A stretch of 64,000 nucleotides of DNA from Comamonadaceae bacterium (GCA_947443645.1 CANEXF010000006.1:62001-126000), one strand, 5' to 3'. Numbered from the stretch's first letter, positions 43,292 to 51,677 are shown. Notes: a model not told the origin generated them from the sequence alone. Numbers and translations are program-made.

Positions 43292-44770
43292 ATGGACATG
43301 TTGACCGCCCCCCTTTCCCTTTTGAACGACCCCAGCCTGTTGAAAACCGATGCGCTGATCAATGGCCAATGGGTGGCCGGTCAGACGCGCTTTGCGGTGA
43401 ACGACCCGGCCAATGGCCGCAAGCTCGCCGACGTGGCCAACCTCGGCCCGCAGGACGCCGAAGCCGCCATTGCCGCGGCCAACGCCGCCTGGCCCGCCTG
43501 GCGCAGCAAGACAGGCAAGGAGCGCCACGCCATCTTGATGAAGTGGTTTGAGTTGCTGATGACCAACCAGGAAGATCTTGCCCGCATCCTGACCGCCGAG
43601 CAGGGCAAGCCCTTTGCGGAGGCCAAGGGCGAAATTGCCTACGGCGCGAGCTTTGTCGAGTGGTATGCAGAAGAAGCCAAACGCGTCAATGGCGAAACCC
43701 TGCCGCAGTTTGACAACAACCGGCGCCTGTTGGTCCTGAAGCAGCCGATTGGCGTGTGCGCCGCCATCACGCCCTGGAACTTCCCGCTAGCCATGATCAC
43801 GCGCAAGGTTGCGCCAGCGCTCGCCGCAGGTTGCCCGGTGGTGATCAAGCCGGCCGAACTGACCCCGCTGACCGCACTGGCCGCTGCCGAGCTGGCCATG
43901 CGCGCCGGCATTCCGGCCGGTGTGCTCAATGTGCTGACCGCTGACAGCGACAACTCGATCGCCGTAGGCAAGGTTTTCTGCGCCAGCGACGTGGTGCGCC
44001 ACATCAGCTTTACCGGCTCCACCGAAGTCGGTCGCATCCTGATGGCGCAAAGCGCGCCGTCGGTGAAAAAGATGGCACTGGAGTTGGGTGGCAACGCGCC
44101 CTTCATCGTGTTTGACGATGCCGACATCGACTCCGCCGTGGACGGCGCCATGGCCAGCAAATACCGCAATGCCGGCCAGACCTGCGTTTGCGCCAACCGC
44201 ATTTACGTGCAGGACGGCGTGTACGACCAGTTTGTTGAAAAGTTCGCCACCAAGGTCAAGGCCTTGAAAGTCGGCAACGGCTTTGAAGACGGCGTGGTTC
44301 AGGGCCCGCTGATTGAAGACGCGGCGGTCGCCAAGGTAGAGCGCCATGTCGCCGACGCGCTTGCCAAGGGCGGCAAGCTGCTCGCTGGCGGCCACAAACT
44401 GCCGGGCCAGTTTTTTGAGCCCACGGTGATCTCCGAAGCCACGGCCGACATGCTGTGCGCGAAAGAGGAAACCTTCGGCCCGTTCGCGCCGGTGTTTCGC
44501 TTTCATAAAGAGCAGGAAGCGATTGACGCGGCCAACAACACGGAGTTTGGCCTGGCCAGCTATTTCTATAGCCGCGATGTGGGCCGGATTTTCCGCGTGT
44601 CCGAAGCGCTCGAATACGGCATGGTCGGCATCAATGTCGGCGTGATCGCCACCGAACATGTGCCCTTTGGTGGCGTCAAACAATCTGGCCTGGGCCGCGA
44701 AGGCTCCAGCCACGGCATGGACGAATACCTCGAAATGAAGTACCTGTGCATAGGCGACGTGCTGCGCTGA
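43292..44770 (+). CDS. gabD: NAD(P)-dependent succinate-semialdehyde dehydrogenase
   Basis: This 492-residue aldehyde dehydrogenase has the GabD pattern: I-T-P-W-N-F-P-L-A-M-I-T-R-K, F-T-G-S-T-E-V-G, L-E-L-G-G-N-A-P-F-I-V-F with the general base glutamate, N-A-G-Q-T-C-V-C-A-N-R with the catalytic cysteine and the following cysteine characteristic of succinate-semialdehyde dehydrogenases, and F-G-P-F-A-P-V. It oxidises succinate semialdehyde to succinate, or a close homologue. The ATG at 43292 is used; the upstream open codons overlap the promoter region. No GABA transaminase is adjacent, so the aldehyde source is unclear. It is followed after 13 bp by the tautomerase fusion gene. Confidence 0.88.
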   Translation: MDMLTAPLSLLNDPSLLKTDALINGQWVAGQTRFAVNDPANGRKLADVANLGPQDAEAAIAAANAAWPAWRSKTGKERHAILMKWFELLMTNQEDLARILTAEQGKPFAEAKGEIAYGASFVEWYAEEAKRVNGETLPQFDNNRRLLVLKQPIGVCAAITPWNFPLAMITRKVAPALAAGCPVVIKPAELTPLTALAAAELAMRAGIPAGVLNVLTADSDNSIAVGKVFCASDVVRHISFTGSTEVGRILMAQSAPSVKKMALELGGNAPFIVFDDADIDSAVDGAMASKYRNAGQTCVCANRIYVQDGVYDQFVEKFATKVKALKVGNGFEDGVVQGPLIEDAAVAKVERHVADALAKGGKLLAGGHKLPGQFFEPTVISEATADMLCAKEETFGPFAPVFRFHKEQEAIDAANNTEFGLASYFYSRDVGRIFRVSEALEYGMVGINVGVIATEHVPFGGVKQSGLGREGSSHGMDEYLEMKYLCIGDVLR

Positions 44771-44783
44771 GCGGACAATCAAC

Positions 44784-45398
44784 ATGCCTGTTATTTCAGT
44801 CACCCTGCTGCCCGGCTATGCGGCAGACGTCCAAGAGCGGCTGGTCGCGCGCCTGGCCACTGCCGCGCGTTCGGTCATAGACGCATCGCCTGCAGGCACC
44901 ACCGTGTTTGTGAACCAGGCCCAGACCTACCAGCGCGACGGCCGGGTGTTCAGGGCCGGCGGCGCATCCCGGCCTGTAGCCAGCGAGGTAGTCAAGGCCT
45001 TTCTTGAAGCGCTGCAGCTGCGCGACCTCGATGCCGCCCAGGCGCATCTCGCCGCCGGCTTCAGCATGTGTTTTCCGGGCGGCGTGACCCTGCACACGCT
45101 GGCCGAGCTCACTGAATGGGCCAGACCGCGTTACCGCAGCATTGCCAAGACCTTTGAGCGCTTCGAAGAAGTCTGGCGCGAGCAGGACTGCGTGGTGTTT
45201 TGCAGCGGCACCTTGCACGGCATATGGAATGACGGACAGGCCTTTTCGGGCATACGCTTCGTGGACCGTTTTGAAGTCATGGACGGCAAGATCGCCCGCC
45301 AGGAGGTCTGGAACGACATGCCCCAGACCCTCACCAGTTCAGCGCAGCCGTCGGCCGCCAGCACAGCCCCAGCCCTTGCCGCAACTGCGTGCCGATAA
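44784..45398 (+). CDS. tautomerase-like domain fused to SnoaL/NTF2-like domain
   Basis: The 204-residue product starts M-P-V-I-S-V-T-L-L-P-G-Y. After Met removal Pro1 would be N-terminal, the catalytic residue of the 4-oxalocrotonate tautomerase superfamily, and residues 1-60 follow that beta-alpha-beta plan. From about residue 66 there is a SnoaL/NTF2-like domain, with V-V-K-A-F-L-E-A-L-Q-L-R-D-L-D-A-A-Q-A-H-L, F-P-G-G-V and R-F-V-D-R-F-E-V-M-D-G-K-I-A-R-Q-E-V-W-N-D. Both domains occur alone as small stand-alone proteins; the fusion hints at sequential steps or substrate channelling. The last 20 residues are Ala/Ser/Pro-rich. It follows gabD closely and is probably co-transcribed with it. 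Function is unknown. Confidence 0.75.
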   Translation: MPVISVTLLPGYAADVQERLVARLATAARSVIDASPAGTTVFVNQAQTYQRDGRVFRAGGASRPVASEVVKAFLEALQLRDLDAAQAHLAAGFSMCFPGGVTLHTLAELTEWARPRYRSIAKTFERFEEVWREQDCVVFCSGTLHGIWNDGQAFSGIRFVDRFEVMDGKIARQEVWNDMPQTLTSSAQPSAASTAPALAATACR

Positions 45399-45447
45399 CG
45401 TCTGACTTGCCGCCTTGTTTGCCGCCTTATTTTCTGGAGAACTCCCC

Positions 45448-45900
45448 ATGCTCAAACGCAGACTTTTTGTACAAACCGGCGCGATTGGCGCGTTGCTCGC
45501 ATCAACTCCTTTTTTGATAGCTGCCCACGCACAATCGGCGGGCGTGAACGAGCCAAAACGCCAAAAAATTGTGATTCAGGTCAGCGACAACGATCCAGCC
45601 AAATGGAATCTGGCGCTCAACAATGCCAAAAACCTGCAGGACGATGTGGGCGCTGCCAACGTCGATATTGAAATCGTCGCCTATGGCCCAGGAATCGGCA
45701 TGCTCAAGCTCGAATCACCAACCGGCTCGCGCGTGGCGGACGCGATGAAGGCCAAGGTCAAGGTCATCGCCTGCGAGAACACCATGCGCGGCCAAAAGCT
45801 GAGCCGCGACGACATGCTGCCGGCCATCAGCTATGTACCAGCCGGCGTGACCGAGATCATGCGCAAGCAAAGTGAAGGCTGGGCCTATCTGCGGCCCTGA
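45448..45900 (+). CDS. exported DsrE/DsrF-like family protein
   Basis: The 150-residue product has a signal peptide M-L-K-R-R-L-F-V-Q-T-G-A-I-G-A-L-L-A-S with twin arginines, ending near A-H-A-Q-S. The mature part follows the DsrE-like fold: K-I-V-I-Q-V-S-D-N-D-P-A-K-W-N-L-A-L-N-N-A-K-N-L, V-D-I-E-I-V-A-Y-G-P-G-I-G-M-L and V-K-V-I-A-C-E-N-T-M-R-G with a single cysteine in the usual place. A role in periplasmic sulfur handling is possible but unproven. The ATG at 45448 is preceded by CTGGAGA. It is 49 bp after the tautomerase fusion gene and 18 bp before the CYTH-CHAD gene. Confidence 0.8.
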   Translation: MLKRRLFVQTGAIGALLASTPFLIAAHAQSAGVNEPKRQKIVIQVSDNDPAKWNLALNNAKNLQDDVGAANVDIEIVAYGPGIGMLKLESPTGSRVADAMKAKVKVIACENTMRGQKLSRDDMLPAISYVPAGVTEIMRKQSEGWAYLRP

Positions 45901-45918
45901 GTCTTGCGCTCAGACAGC

Positions 45919-47418
45919 ATGGAAATCGAACTCAAGCTGCGCCTGGCGCCAGCCGCAATCGACACCCTGCGGGCCGATCCGCTGCTGGCCAATGCGCGCC
46001 ATGAGCGTAAGCAGCTTGAAAACATTTATTTCGACACGCCTGAGGGCGAACTCGCTCAGGCCGGCATCGCCTTGCGGCTGCGCCGCGATGGCAAGCACTG
46101 GCTGCAAACCGTCAAGCGCGGCGGCCAGGCGCAGGCCGGTCTGCACCAGCGCGAGGAAATCGAATTTCCGGTCGCCGGCCCGGCACTCGAATGGCCAGAA
46201 CTTGCAGCCACGGCATTTGAGGCCTCGTTCAAGCATCTCAAAGACCGCTTGCAGCCGCGCTATCAAACCCGCTTCCGGCGCGATGTCTGGCGGCTGCACG
46301 ATGCCAGCGGCGCGGCCGTCGAGCTTTGCGCCGACCTTGGAGAGATCATTGCCGGCGTCGAGGGCCAGGGCAAGCGCAAGCAAGCGCTGTGCGAGATAGA
46401 ACTGGAACTGCTCAGCGGGCCTGTAGACGGTCTGTTTTCACTGGCCCTGCTGCTGGCCGAGCGCCACCCGCTGGTGCTGGACAACCGCAGCAAGGGCGAG
46501 CGCGGCCACCAGCTGGCAACGGATGCACCGCCAGCAGCGCCATTCAAGTCCGGCCCTCTGGCCTTGCCCAAAAACGCCGACGCCGCAGCGCTGGTGCGGC
46601 TGGCGATTGCCCATGGCCTGGAACACTGGCAGGCCAACGAGCCGGGGTTTATAAACCAGACCGGCGGCAGCGACTACAACAGCGAATACCTGCACCAATT
46701 GCGCGTGGCCTTGCGGCGGCTGCGTGTGGCTTGCGCCAGCATGGCCAGCGCCGTCGGCTGGCAGCAGGCAGCGCTTGCGCCCATGCAGGACGGCTTGCGC
46801 CAGTTGGGCATCACCCTGGGCCAGGCCCGCGATTGGGATGTGTTCGTGGCGCAAACCTGGCCGCCACTGGCCGCGCAGCTGGCTGACGCCGCGCTGCGCC
46901 AGCGACTGCAAGAAGCGCTTGAGCTGCAGCAAGCCAGCGCTCACCTTAAAGCCAGGACGGCGCTGCAAGGGCGCGACTGCCAGCGCCTGCTGCTGCAGCT
47001 GGGGCGCTGCCTGGCGCAGCCAGCGGAGGAAGCCAAAGCGCCATGGAGCTTGCTCACCGAGCGCATTGACCGGCTGGCCAAGCAACTGGAACAAGACCTG
47101 CCCGAACTCGACAATTTGACAGCTGCGCGCCTGCACCGCTGGCGCATCGCCACCAAAAAGCTACGCTACATGAGCGAATTTATCGCCAACAACTATGCGC
47201 CAGAAGTCATGGCGCCCTGGCTGGAATGGTTGAGAAAAGCCCAGAGCATGCTGGGCGCATACAACGACAGGCAGATGTCACAAGCGCGCATCAAGAGACT
47301 GTGCGCGCAGCTTAGCCCACCAGCTGAAGGCCTTGAACAAACCCTGCAAGCCGCGCTAAAAAAGCAGCCAATGCCAGCACTCAGCCTGCCGCCGCTGCCG
47401 CCGCCCTACTGGCGCTGA
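45919..47418 (+). CDS. CYTH and CHAD domain-containing protein
   Basis: This 499-residue protein combines two domains tied to polyphosphate. The CYTH triphosphate-tunnel domain (about 1-205) starts with the signature M-E-I-E-L-K-L-R and has Y-F-D-T-P, L-R-L-R-R and Q-T-V-K-R. The CHAD domain (about 220-490) shows H-Q-L-R-V-A-L-R-R-L-R and H-R-W-R-I-A-T-K-K-L-R-Y, the conserved basic helices that bind polyphosphate. CYTH members hydrolyse triphosphate or inorganic tripolyphosphate, and CHAD proteins bind polyphosphate granules. I start at the ATG at 45919 because the E-x-E-x-K motif should be at the N-terminus. Confidence 0.92.
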   Translation: MEIELKLRLAPAAIDTLRADPLLANARHERKQLENIYFDTPEGELAQAGIALRLRRDGKHWLQTVKRGGQAQAGLHQREEIEFPVAGPALEWPELAATAFEASFKHLKDRLQPRYQTRFRRDVWRLHDASGAAVELCADLGEIIAGVEGQGKRKQALCEIELELLSGPVDGLFSLALLLAERHPLVLDNRSKGERGHQLATDAPPAAPFKSGPLALPKNADAAALVRLAIAHGLEHWQANEPGFINQTGGSDYNSEYLHQLRVALRRLRVACASMASAVGWQQAALAPMQDGLRQLGITLGQARDWDVFVAQTWPPLAAQLADAALRQRLQEALELQQASAHLKARTALQGRDCQRLLLQLGRCLAQPAEEAKAPWSLLTERIDRLAKQLEQDLPELDNLTAARLHRWRIATKKLRYMSEFIANNYAPEVMAPWLEWLRKAQSMLGAYNDRQMSQARIKRLCAQLSPPAEGLEQTLQAALKKQPMPALSLPPLPPPYWR

Positions 47419-47477
47419 AGAACGTCAAGTCTCCGCGCAGCGTGCACTGCGCTAGAGCTATCTATAATCGCCACGAC

Positions 47478-47551
47478 GCGGGTGTAGTTCAATGGCAGAA
47501 CTTTTGCTTCCCAAGCAAATAGCGTGGGTTCGATTCCCATCACCCGCTCCA
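47478..47551 (+). tRNA. tRNA-Gly (anticodon CCC)
   Basis: GCGGGTG at 47478-47484 pairs with CACCCGC at 47541-47547 as the acceptor stem, followed by the discriminator T and an encoded CCA (47549-47551). The D-arm is GTTCAATGGCAGAAC. The anticodon loop TTCCCAA gives the anticodon CCC, and the T-loop is GGTTCGATTCC. Cloverleaf pairing is complete by eye. It lies about 60 bp after the CYTH-CHAD gene, with a TATAAT-like element at 47461-47466 (tcTATAATcg) just upstream. Confidence 0.95.
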
Positions 47552-47567
47552 ATTATTTGACTGCTAT

Positions 47568-47604
47568 TGCTACAGGCACTTAAACGAAAGTAAAACCTGT
47601 AGCA
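47568..47604. repeat. 9-bp inverted repeat after tRNA-Gly
   Basis: TGCTACAGG (47568-47576) pairs with CCTGTAGCA (47596-47604) around a 19-nt loop. It lies 16 bp after the tRNA CCA end. There is no T-run, so it is not a clear terminator. The TGCTA/TAGCA ends resemble the palindrome of repeat family A, but the GCGCCCG block is missing. Confidence 0.45.
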
Positions 47605-47646
47605 GCAGATCTTCTTGGCCGGCAGGAAACCTGCACCAGGGTGCCA

Positions 47647-48159
47647 CTACTTCTTTTTAGCCAGGCCTTCTGCGGAGCAAGGGTTGTCCGTTGAACAGCT
47701 GTCTCCAATGACCCCAACGGCCTGGATCTCGATTTCTATACCCGGGCGTGCAAAGTTGGTCACCGTGATGAGTGCGCTTCCAGGGTAATTTCCATTCTGG
47801 AAAAAATCCTTACGCATTTCAACAAAACGATCTCCGTAGCGCGACTCCTTGATGAAGACAGTCATAGCCACGATGTTGGCCATGCTGCCACCGGCACGCT
47901 TCATAACCTGGTCAATCTGAGAGACGACCTGTTTTGTTTGAGCTTCGAAATTGTTCGAGATATCTTTGCCATCGTTGTCCCGGGTGGCTGTCTGACCGGC
48001 GACCCAAACCATCTTTCCGCCCGAGGTGATGACACCAGGGGAAAAAGCGCGGGACAACTGAAATGGTGTTTTTTCCATGTACTCAGCGGCATAGGCTGAG
48101 AATGAGAGAAAAAATGCAGCGGTAGCTGCCAAAGGCCATATCGAAGCTCGGAAATTCAT
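47647..48159 (-). CDS. exported RidA/YjgF-like protein without the catalytic arginine
   Basis: The 170-residue product has a signal peptide (about 1-24, M-N-F-R-A-S-I-W-P-L-A-A-T-A-A-F-F-L-S-F-S-A-Y-A) and then a RidA-fold domain: F-S-P-G-V-I-T-S-G-G-K-M-V-W-V-A-G-Q-T, A-Q-T-K-Q-V-V-S-Q-I and V-A-M-T-V-F-I-K. RidA proper is cytoplasmic and uses an arginine in the P-A-R-x-x-V motif to hydrolyse imines. Here that place reads Y-P-G-S-A-L-I-T-V, so the arginine is missing. The end I-E-I-E-I-Q-A-V-G is normal, followed by a tail with two cysteines. It probably belongs to a non-deaminase subgroup, exported to the periplasm, of unknown function. Confidence 0.8.
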   Translation of the reverse strand: MNFRASIWPLAATAAFFLSFSAYAAEYMEKTPFQLSRAFSPGVITSGGKMVWVAGQTATRDNDGKDISNNFEAQTKQVVSQIDQVMKRAGGSMANIVAMTVFIKESRYGDRFVEMRKDFFQNGNYPGSALITVTNFARPGIEIEIQAVGVIGDSCSTDNPCSAEGLAKKK

Positions 48160-48325
48160 AGCGCGTCCTTGTTAGATGAAATGAATCAGTCAGACCATAG
48201 CGAGAGCCGGGCTCTCAATTTCACTCTAGCACAACAGCATTAATCGACAGGGGCTGCGCAAGCGGACTCAGCTCGAACAAGCCTAGCGCTTGGCCTGAAA
48301 GAGCATTGCGCATGACGCGATCAAT

Positions 48326-49219
48326 TCAGGCAATCCCCGCCATGCCGGCCAGTACTTCGCTCACCGAAGCTGTGTCCTGCTGACCCAGCCCCTGCGCCAT
48401 GGCGGCGCTGTAGATAGGCGCACAGGCACTGAACAGCGGCAAGGGGCAATCGACGGATTTGGCCATGTCACCAATCACCTGCATGTCTTTTTGCCAGACC
48501 TCCACCTTCATGGTGGGCGGCGCGTAATTGCGCTCGATCATGAATGGCATGCGCAAGCGCATCACGCCTGTACCAATCACCGGACTGTGACCGAATAGAT
48601 CAAGAACATCTTGCGGATCAAGCCCCATTTTCCTGGCCAGCGTGACAGACTCTGCACAAGCGACGTTGTAGATCGCCACCAGATGGTTGGCGGCAAATTT
48701 CATTTTTGTACCGTTGCCGAACAGGCCGACGTAGGGCACCTTGTCGGTGAACACCTTGAAAACTGGCTCGGCACTTTTGAAGTCTTTCTTGCTGCCGCTG
48801 GCAAAGACTGTCCAGGCCCTTTCCTTCATACGCACCGCTGTTCCGCTGATGGGGCAATCCATCACCGACATGCCGGCCTTTTTCAGGGCTTTCATCGCAT
48901 TGTTCTTGTCATCCATGGGCAAGGTACTGGTTTCCAGCACCAGCAGCGAGGTGGCATCATGCGCGCGCTTGGCAGCAAGCAGTTTTTCAACGGTGTCGGC
49001 GAGCGCTGCAGAAGTTGACAGCGACACGATCAGCACATCGGCCGACTCAGCGACGGCCGTGGCCGACTTCAAGGCCTTGCCGCCAGCGCGCTTGAGCTGC
49101 TGACAGGTCGGCGCATGCACGTCATAACCTGTGACGCGGTAGCCCGCCTTGACAAGTTCCTGCGCCATGGCGCTGCCCATGATTCCAAGGCCAATGATTC
49201 CGATTACTGGAAGGGTCAT
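48326..49219 (-). CDS. 3-hydroxyisobutyrate dehydrogenase-family NAD(P)-dependent oxidoreductase
   Basis: The 297-residue product is a beta-hydroxyacid dehydrogenase. The Rossmann motif is I-G-I-I-G-L-G-I-M-G-S-A-M-A, followed by Y-D-V-H-A-P. The D-C-P-I-S-G-T substrate loop and G-N-G-T-K-M-K-F-A-A-N-H-L-V with the catalytic lysine are intact. Substrate is unknown; relatives act on 3-hydroxyisobutyrate, tartronate semialdehyde or similar acids. The ATG at 49219 is chosen because GGAGAG lies just upstream, at the place of a possible earlier ATG at 49234. It follows a Bug receptor gene after 50 bp on the same strand. Confidence 0.87.
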   Translation of the reverse strand: MTLPVIGIIGLGIMGSAMAQELVKAGYRVTGYDVHAPTCQQLKRAGGKALKSATAVAESADVLIVSLSTSAALADTVEKLLAAKRAHDATSLLVLETSTLPMDDKNNAMKALKKAGMSVMDCPISGTAVRMKERAWTVFASGSKKDFKSAEPVFKVFTDKVPYVGLFGNGTKMKFAANHLVAIYNVACAESVTLARKMGLDPQDVLDLFGHSPVIGTGVMRLRMPFMIERNYAPPTMKVEVWQKDMQVIGDMAKSVDCPLPLFSACAPIYSAAMAQGLGQQDTASVSEVLAGMAGIA

Positions 49220-49269
49220 CAAATTTCTCTCCACATTAAATAAGGGCTTACAAACACAATCACAGTGCC

Positions 49270-50250
49270 TCAGTCAGCCTTGATATTGGCCGATTTGACA
49301 ACAGCGCCCCACTTGACAATTTCGTCTTTGATGTAGCTCGAAAAATGTTCGGGCGTGTCCCCAACAGGGATAGCACCTTGCCGGAGCAATTCTTCTTCGG
49401 TTTCTTTTTCCCGCAGTATCTCGACGATTTCTCGGTTGAGTTTCATGACGATATCTCTTGGCGTATTCAGTGGCGCAACAATGCCGATCCAGGAATAGGC
49501 CTCATATCCAGGTACACCGCTCTCAGCAATCGTCGGCACATTGGGCAGAGATGAAAGACGCTTGGCGCTGCCAATGGCCAGCGCGTTGAGTCGTCCTTGC
49601 TGAACCATAGGGAGCACAGATGGAATGCTGCTGTAAAGCATCTGAACCTGGCCGGCAAGCAAGTCAGCCGTTGCCGGGCCCTGCCCTTTGTAAGGCACAT
49701 GCACGGTGTTGACCTTTGCCAGAGAGTTAAGCAACTCGCCCGCGAGATGACCGGAGTTCCCGCTACCTGGCGATGCGTAAAAGAGCGTGCCGGGTTTTTC
49801 TCTGGCCAATGCCAGCAGTTCACGCATGTTTTTTGCGGGTACGGACGGGTGTGTCACGAGCAGCAAGGGGTAGTTCACCATGTTGGTGATGGGTGCAAAA
49901 TCAGTAACCGGGTTGTAGGGCAGTTTGTCGTACAGACTGGGGTTCACGGCCATGGGACCGGCTGCCACAATGCCCAAGGTGTACCCATCGGGTGGCGCCT
50001 GCAGTACGGCTGTCAGTCCAACGATGCCGTTGGCACCGGCCTTGTTGTCGACGATGACCTGCTGACCCAGCCTGACGTAAAGCTTTTTTGCCACGATGCG
50101 GGCAATCACGTCGTTCCCGCCGCCCGGCGGAAAGGGAACAATCATGCGTATTGTCTTGGTCGGATAAGCCTGACCGAAGGCGGCGCTGGCCACCAGGCTC
50201 AAGGCGGCAATCAGGCATTTCAGCGCTGGTCTTGAATTGGCAATTTTCAC
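49270..50250 (-). CDS. Bug family periplasmic substrate-binding receptor (TctC-like)
   Basis: The 326-residue protein has a signal peptide ending near A-A-F-G-Q-A, then Y-P-T-K-T-I-R-M-I-V-P-F-P-P-G-G-G-N-D-V-I-A-R, V-D-N-K-A-G-A-N-G and D-G-Y-T-L-G, all Bug signatures. The start is a GTG at 50250 with GGAGACAAC upstream. It is transcribed divergently from a GntR-type regulator (112 bp away) and is followed by the dehydrogenase gene, suggesting that the regulator, receptor and dehydrogenase serve one substrate. No TctA/TctB partner lies nearby. Confidence 0.92.
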   Translation of the reverse strand: MKIANSRPALKCLIAALSLVASAAFGQAYPTKTIRMIVPFPPGGGNDVIARIVAKKLYVRLGQQVIVDNKAGANGIVGLTAVLQAPPDGYTLGIVAAGPMAVNPSLYDKLPYNPVTDFAPITNMVNYPLLLVTHPSVPAKNMRELLALAREKPGTLFYASPGSGNSGHLAGELLNSLAKVNTVHVPYKGQGPATADLLAGQVQMLYSSIPSVLPMVQQGRLNALAIGSAKRLSSLPNVPTIAESGVPGYEAYSWIGIVAPLNTPRDIVMKLNREIVEILREKETEEELLRQGAIPVGDTPEHFSSYIKDEIVKWGAVVKSANIKAD

Positions 50251-50362
50251 TTGTTGTCTCCATTTATATTTGATTGAAGCTCAGCTCGAAACGCGAAAGT
50301 CAGAGTGATTTTTCCGTAAGTCCTATAGAGGAGTATATCAAGCCGTAAATTTATTCCGCTCG

Positions 50363-51154
50363 ATGGATAATGAAGCTCATCCCTTCGACCTAATTGCCGA
50401 TCAACAATCCATGGCCACCAAAATCCCAGTCACCGCCGCCCCGGACCAAAGGCTTCCGCGTTACCTGCAGATCAGGGACGAATTGATGCGGCGTATCTGC
50501 GCCAGGGCGTGGACTGAAGGGCAGGCGCTGCCGGCAGAAGACAAGCTCGCCGCCGAGTTCGCTGTCTCGCTGGGCACGATGAGAAAGGCGATGACCGTCC
50601 TGGTCGACGACGGCATGGTCGAGCGCATACACGGCAAGGGAACCTTCATCACACGCGCTTTCGAGCGCATCTCCATGCTGCGCTTTATTGGCTACAGCCT
50701 GGCGTCGCAAAACGAAATTCCTGATTCAGCCACGCTGAAGATGCAGGTGCGCTTGGCGACAGCGCAAGCCCGAAAAAAACTGGCGCTGCCAGCCGACGAC
50801 AAACTGCTTTACCTGCATCGCACGCGGTCAGCCAAAGGTGAGGTCCTGCTCTCCGAGCATATTTATCTGCCCTACAAGAAATTTTCCAAGCTCGAAGCCT
50901 ACCTGCGCAAGAACTCGCCCGCCATGCTGTACCCCGCGTATGACGCTGTATGCGGAGTGCTGATTTCGCGCGCAGCCGATGTCCTGACCGTATGCCCGCT
51001 TCCTGCTGCCGAGACCAGACTTTTCAAGCTGGCGAAAAACACACTGGGCGTTCGAATTGAGCGCCTCATGCTGGAACACAGCGGACAAGCCATAGAGTGG
51101 CGAATTTCCTATGTCACGACCGAACGTTTTCAATACGCAGTTGAAACGCGCTAA
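50363..51154 (+). CDS. GntR/HutC family transcriptional regulator with UTRA domain
   Basis: In the 263-residue product, residues about 33-100 form the GntR winged helix: P-R-Y-L-Q-I-R-D-E-L-M-R-R-I, L-P-A-E-D-K-L-A-A-E-F-A-V-S-L-G-T-M-R-K-A-M and G-K-G-T-F-I. A UTRA ligand-binding domain follows (about 115-258), as in HutC-type repressors. It is divergent from a Bug receptor and dehydrogenase, and its downstream neighbour is a GlcG-like gene. Either group could be its target. The intergenic region holds TATAGAGGAGTATA (50328-50341), a weak dyad. An ATG at 50411 is a possible alternative start. Confidence 0.88.
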   Translation: MDNEAHPFDLIADQQSMATKIPVTAAPDQRLPRYLQIRDELMRRICARAWTEGQALPAEDKLAAEFAVSLGTMRKAMTVLVDDGMVERIHGKGTFITRAFERISMLRFIGYSLASQNEIPDSATLKMQVRLATAQARKKLALPADDKLLYLHRTRSAKGEVLLSEHIYLPYKKFSKLEAYLRKNSPAMLYPAYDAVCGVLISRAADVLTVCPLPAAETRLFKLAKNTLGVRIERLMLEHSGQAIEWRISYVTTERFQYAVETR

Positions 51155-51232
51155 GCAAGCAACCCCAGCAAACCCGGCATTCCCGCCAGCTAAAGTAAGA
51201 CCCTTCCCTTTAAATATTTACGGAGTCATTCA

Positions 51233-51658
51233 ATGTCCTCACTGACCCTGGCGCAAGCCAACCTGATCATCACGTCAGCACTCAAGCACTCGAAAGAGCG
51301 TGGCTACCAGCCCATGGCCGTGGTGGTGCTGGACGATGCCGGTCACGTCCGCGCGCTTCAACGCGAAGATGGCGCCAGCATGTTCCGCGTGGACGTCGCC
51401 ACCGGCAAGGCCTGGGGTGCAGTGGGCATGGGCGTGAGCAGCCGCGTCCTTGGAGAGCGGGCCAAAGGCAATCCGAATTTCTTCCTCTCGCTTGCTGCCA
51501 CCTCGGGAGGAAAGTTCCTGCCGCAACCAGGCGCCGTATTGATCAAAAATCCGGACGGCAAGCTGCTTGGCTCGGTTGGCGCGAGCGGCGGCACCGGTGA
51601 CGAAGATGAAGCTATTTGCGCCTACGGCGTTGAAAGCGCAGGTCTGCTTTCGAGCTGA
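51233..51658 (+). CDS. GlcG/HbpS family heme-binding-like protein
   Basis: The 141-residue product matches the GlcG/HbpS (DUF336) family: L-T-L-A-Q-A-N-L-I-I, M-A-V-V-V-L-D-D-A-G-H-V-R-A-L-Q-R-E-D-G-A, K-A-W-G-A-V-G-M-G and G-S-V-G-A-S-G-G-T-G-D-E-D-E. HbpS of Streptomyces binds heme and senses redox stress, and GlcG accompanies glycolate oxidation; in Burkholderiales such proteins commonly accompany catabolic genes. No signal peptide is seen. It follows the GntR gene after about 80 bp and ends at a clear terminator, convergent with the aldehyde dehydrogenase gene. Confidence 0.87.
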   Translation: MSSLTLAQANLIITSALKHSKERGYQPMAVVVLDDAGHVRALQREDGASMFRVDVATGKAWGAVGMGVSSRVLGERAKGNPNFFLSLAATSGGKFLPQPGAVLIKNPDGKLLGSVGASGGTGDEDEAICAYGVESAGLLSS

Positions 51659-51677
51659 TGCGTACGCCACAGGTCTG

